Assembly (NCBI GenBank): GCA_026396455.1
Contig: JAPLWT010000022.1
Location: 1 to 24,669, forward strand
DNA from: Microcaldota archaeon
GTDB taxonomy: Archaea > Micrarchaeota > Micrarchaeia > Burarchaeales > Fermentimicrarchaeaceae
Direction: 5' to 3'
Length of the DNA stretch: 24,669 nucleotides
The notes beneath the pieces are model-generated. The model had not been told where the DNA came from and did not search any database. It worked only from the letters and a program-made list of their open reading frames with translations. The number at the start of each line of letters is the position of its first letter. The first letter of the stretch is position 1. The translations under genes were made by a program, and so were the position numbers. Positions 22,816-24,669 of this stretch are shown here, in pieces.

Positions 22816-24018
22816 CTACATCTCCAGAATTCTCTTCAGCGCCTTGTCAGTAGCCCCCTTTCCCTCCTCGCTGAGCAGAGAATACAAGCTTTCAACATCA
22901 ACATTGGACTTGAACCCGTATTTCTTCAGCTTTTCCTTCAGGATTTCTATTCCCATCTCCTTTACAGAAAGCCTGCTTTCCCTGAGGTTCCTCAGCTTCT
23001 CTATTCTCTCCTTGAGATTATCGAACTCCAGATTCTTGTCAATTTCAACTATTGCTCTGCTCTCGAACTCTTTTACAATTGTTGCAGTATCCAAATCCGA
23101 TGGGTTCAAACCTTTCGCCACGGTCCCCCTGAGCTTGATCTTTATTACTGGCTTAACAGCAGTTCCATCCCCCAACAGCTTCTCCAAACTCTTTCTTGTC
23201 TTTGTAGCAACTTCCTCCAACCCCGCTTCCTTGAACTCCACCTCCTCGTAGAAGAAAGGCCTGCTCTGGATTTTGTGGAACTCTGCTTCGTTTTTTTCCG
23301 TATCGAAGATGAAAAACCCTTTACCCTCAACCTCATCCTTCCTCATCTGAGTTATAACAGTGCTGCCTGGAATCAACAGGAATGCCCCGCTATTCAGTTT
23401 CTCAACAATCTTGGTGTGCATATGGCCGCATAGGTACAAGTCAAAACCTTTTGGGAGGTCCTCCATCCCCATAAGCCCCTCCCCGGGCAGGAATTCCTTC
23501 ATGCTCTGGTGGAATAGAAAGATATTGAAAGCGCCTTCTACAGGCTTTGGTGAAATCGCATCCAAAGTTCCCTTTGCATACTCCTCCGGAACTCCACCCA
23601 TTCCCTGTATTGCAATCTTTTTCCCCTGCTTCTCAAAAACTGCTGTCGCAGCGTGCACATCTACCAGAAAGCCTGCCTCCTCCAGCAGCTCCACCGGGTT
23701 GACAAGCTCCTTTGTCCTCCTCTCATGGGTCCCGTGTATTGCCACAACCGGTACCTCAGCATAACTTTTCTTTCCGTCCTTGCCGTTGTAGCTCAGCAGC
23801 TTTGCTTCCCACTTCTTCCCCCAAGAAGTTCTGAAGAGCTTGAAGGATCTGGCCAGAACCTCCTGTTTCGGTGTCCTAGTGTCAAATATGTCCCCCAATA
23901 GCACTACCAAATCAGCTTCGTTGCAAGCTTCCGAAAATGCCCTTTCAGCCTGCTCAAAAGAGTCATCTATGAACTTCTCGTATCCAAGATGGAAGTCCGC
24001 TAGCACAGCAATTTTCAA
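22816..24018 (-). CDS. mre11: DNA double-strand break repair nuclease Mre11 (SbcD-like)
   Basis: Calcineurin-like phosphoesterase that with Rad50 processes DNA ends. Metal-binding motifs are present: ADFHLGY (about 7-13), LLGDIFD, IHGTHERR (in place of the common GNHD/E), LFHQS and CGHMHTK. A capping domain and helical C-terminus (the Rad50-binding part) follow, 400 residues in all. The start is TTG 24018, overlapping the TGA of the upstream gene, with GGTGAT just before it; MKIAVLADFHLGY is the expected N-terminus. Rad50, HerA and NurA, its usual neighbours, are not in the visible part. It converges on the alkyltransferase-like gene. Confidence 0.92.
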   Translation of the reverse strand: MKIAVLADFHLGYEKFIDDSFEQAERAFSEACNEADLVVLLGDIFDTRTPKQEVLARSFKLFRTSWGKKWEAKLLSYNGKDGKKSYAEVPVVAIHGTHERRTKELVNPVELLEEAGFLVDVHAATAVFEKQGKKIAIQGMGGVPEEYAKGTLDAISPKPVEGAFNIFLFHQSMKEFLPGEGLMGMEDLPKGFDLYLCGHMHTKIVEKLNSGAFLLIPGSTVITQMRKDEVEGKGFFIFDTEKNEAEFHKIQSRPFFYEEVEFKEAGLEEVATKTRKSLEKLLGDGTAVKPVIKIKLRGTVAKGLNPSDLDTATIVKEFESRAIVEIDKNLEFDNLKERIEKLRNLRESRLSVKEMGIEILKEKLKKYGFKSNVDVESLYSLLSEEGKGATDKALKRILEM

Positions 24019-24668
24019 TTCATCACCATTTTCACTTCTCTTTCCCCTAGTAGCGCCAGAGGCCTGTAGACGGGAACGCCAGCAACTGCATCTAACCTAA
24101 TCATCTCACTTAACTTCTGGTGCTTGCAGAGTGATTCACCGCTCACAACACCAAGAGCGTCATTCTCCCTCGCAACCCTGCCGGCCTCCTCGAATAACTT
24201 CTCCTTTGATATTTTATTGTGCTTTGAACTTAAATTATACGTCTCCATCTTTCTTCCGATATGCCACTTCTCCAGTTTCTTCGCAATTTTGAGCCCTCTT
24301 TTGTTGCTGCATATCACTACCAGCCCGCATCCTCTTCTCGCCATCATCCATGCTGCGTTGTATGAACTCATATCGCTGATTACTGCGACTACCTTGCCCT
24401 GGCTCCCAAGAGGCATCCCGCCGCATGCTTTTATGCGATTTCTTGAGATGAACGCCTTCTTCATCCTCACATCAACAAATATCTCTTCAGTGGGCTCCTC
24501 GAGATCTACTTTCAGCTTCCTGCTTCTGAGTTCACTAAGCATTCTTGCCCCTGCCTTTACCCCTATATCACTGCTAGTAAAATTGTGCTCGCCAAATCTT
24601 CTCGCTCTTATCGCAAAAGAGGAGCCTTTCCTGAATTTCCTGCCAATCCCGACGCACTTCTCAACAAT
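24015..24668 (-). CDS. ThiI-like THUMP protein with degenerate PP-loop (5' end outside window)
   Basis: The frame is open to the right edge, so only the last 217 residues are seen. The first part, 'SSFAIRARRFGEHNFTSSDI' then GVKAGARML, and 'EEPTEEIFVDVRMKKAFIS' form a THUMP RNA-binding domain. Next comes the ThiI-type adenylating domain, with GESL and the end VPVYRPLALLGEREV. ThiI makes 4-thiouridine in tRNA, but where the SGG-x-DS ATP loop is expected this protein reads ISDMSSYNAAWMMARRG, so the Gly-Gly and Asp are lost. No rhodanese domain follows. It overlaps the mre11 TTG start by its stop codon, so the two are translated together. Confidence 0.78.
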   Translation of the reverse strand: MVEKCVGIGRKFRKGSSFAIRARRFGEHNFTSSDIGVKAGARMLSELRSRKLKVDLEEPTEEIFVDVRMKKAFISRNRIKACGGMPLGSQGKVVAVISDMSSYNAAWMMARRGCGLVVICSNKRGLKIAKKLEKWHIGRKMETYNLSSKHNKISKEKLFEEAGRVARENDALGVVSGESLCKHQKLSEMIRLDAVAGVPVYRPLALLGEREVKMVMN

Positions 24669-24669
24669 T

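Noticed and set aside
1..24669. tRNA or rRNA genes, CRISPR arrays, insertion sequences, integrase sites
   Set aside because: No repeat arrays, terminal inverted repeats, transposase motifs or cloverleaf-like sequences were seen when reading the gaps, which are all short.

Overview
The window is a gene-dense archaeal chromosome segment. The diagnostic genes are aRF1, diphthamide synthase, translin, eL15, uL16/L10e, eL43, RNase P p30 and Pop5, a proteasome alpha subunit, SBDS, exosome Rrp4/Rrp41/Rrp42, RpoP, Brix, Pcc1, prefoldin beta and Mre11. Archaeal promoter (TATA) boxes, GGTGAT/GAGGTG ribosome-binding sites, TTG/GTG starts and several apparently leaderless genes agree. A class III signal-peptide pilin-like protein with the KGQTAMEYLMTYGWAIL pattern, an S-layer protein C-terminus and cysteine-rich secreted proteins would suit a DPANN-type lineage (Micrarchaeota/Diapherotrites-like). 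That placement is inference. The serine-tRNA ligase is the rare methanogen-type enzyme.

Layout. 1-3422 (+): the end of an S-layer-like protein with a clear terminator, then two membrane/secreted proteins of unknown function that share a four-cysteine extracellular domain. 3423-6939 (-): aRF1, type-2 SerRS and translin. 6989-8288 (+): UMP kinase, read from a divergent promoter region shared with translin, and a pilin-like protein. 8294-13299 (-): Dph2, PEP synthase, ribosomal protein L10e and an overlapping pair of a tRNA thiolase (TtuA/Ncs6-like) and a ubiquitin-fold sulfur carrier ending in Gly-Gly. 13371-21653 (+): the classical archaeal exosome-proteasome superoperon (eL15, CBS protein, RNase P p30 and Pop5, PsmA, SBDS, Rrp4, Rrp41, Rrp42, eL43, RpoP, Brix, Pcc1, prefoldin beta, DHH phosphoesterase), mostly with overlapping or nearly touching genes. 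21681-22792: a small island with a very cysteine-rich lipoprotein (-) and an alkyltransferase-like protein with a changed active-site motif (+). 22816-24668 (-): Mre11 and a ThiI-like THUMP protein with a degenerate ATP-binding loop, cut by the window end.

Functionally, most of the window serves RNA and protein synthesis and turnover: ribosome parts and maturation (eL15, uL16, eL43, SBDS, Brix), tRNA processing and modification (RNase P, TtuA/TtuB, Pcc1, ThiI-like), eEF2 modification (Dph2), termination (aRF1), RNA decay (exosome, DHH enzyme, possibly translin) and protein folding/decay (prefoldin, proteasome). The accessory parts are the cell-surface genes at the left end and the lipoprotein/alkyltransferase island. 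The points most worth a second look are a CBS gene split by a 13-nt insertion-like segment between direct repeats, the shared four-Cys domain, and the ThiI-like and alkyltransferase-like proteins with altered catalytic motifs. I found no tRNA or rRNA genes, CRISPR arrays, insertion sequences or att sites. The longest stretches without a called gene are about 150 bp.
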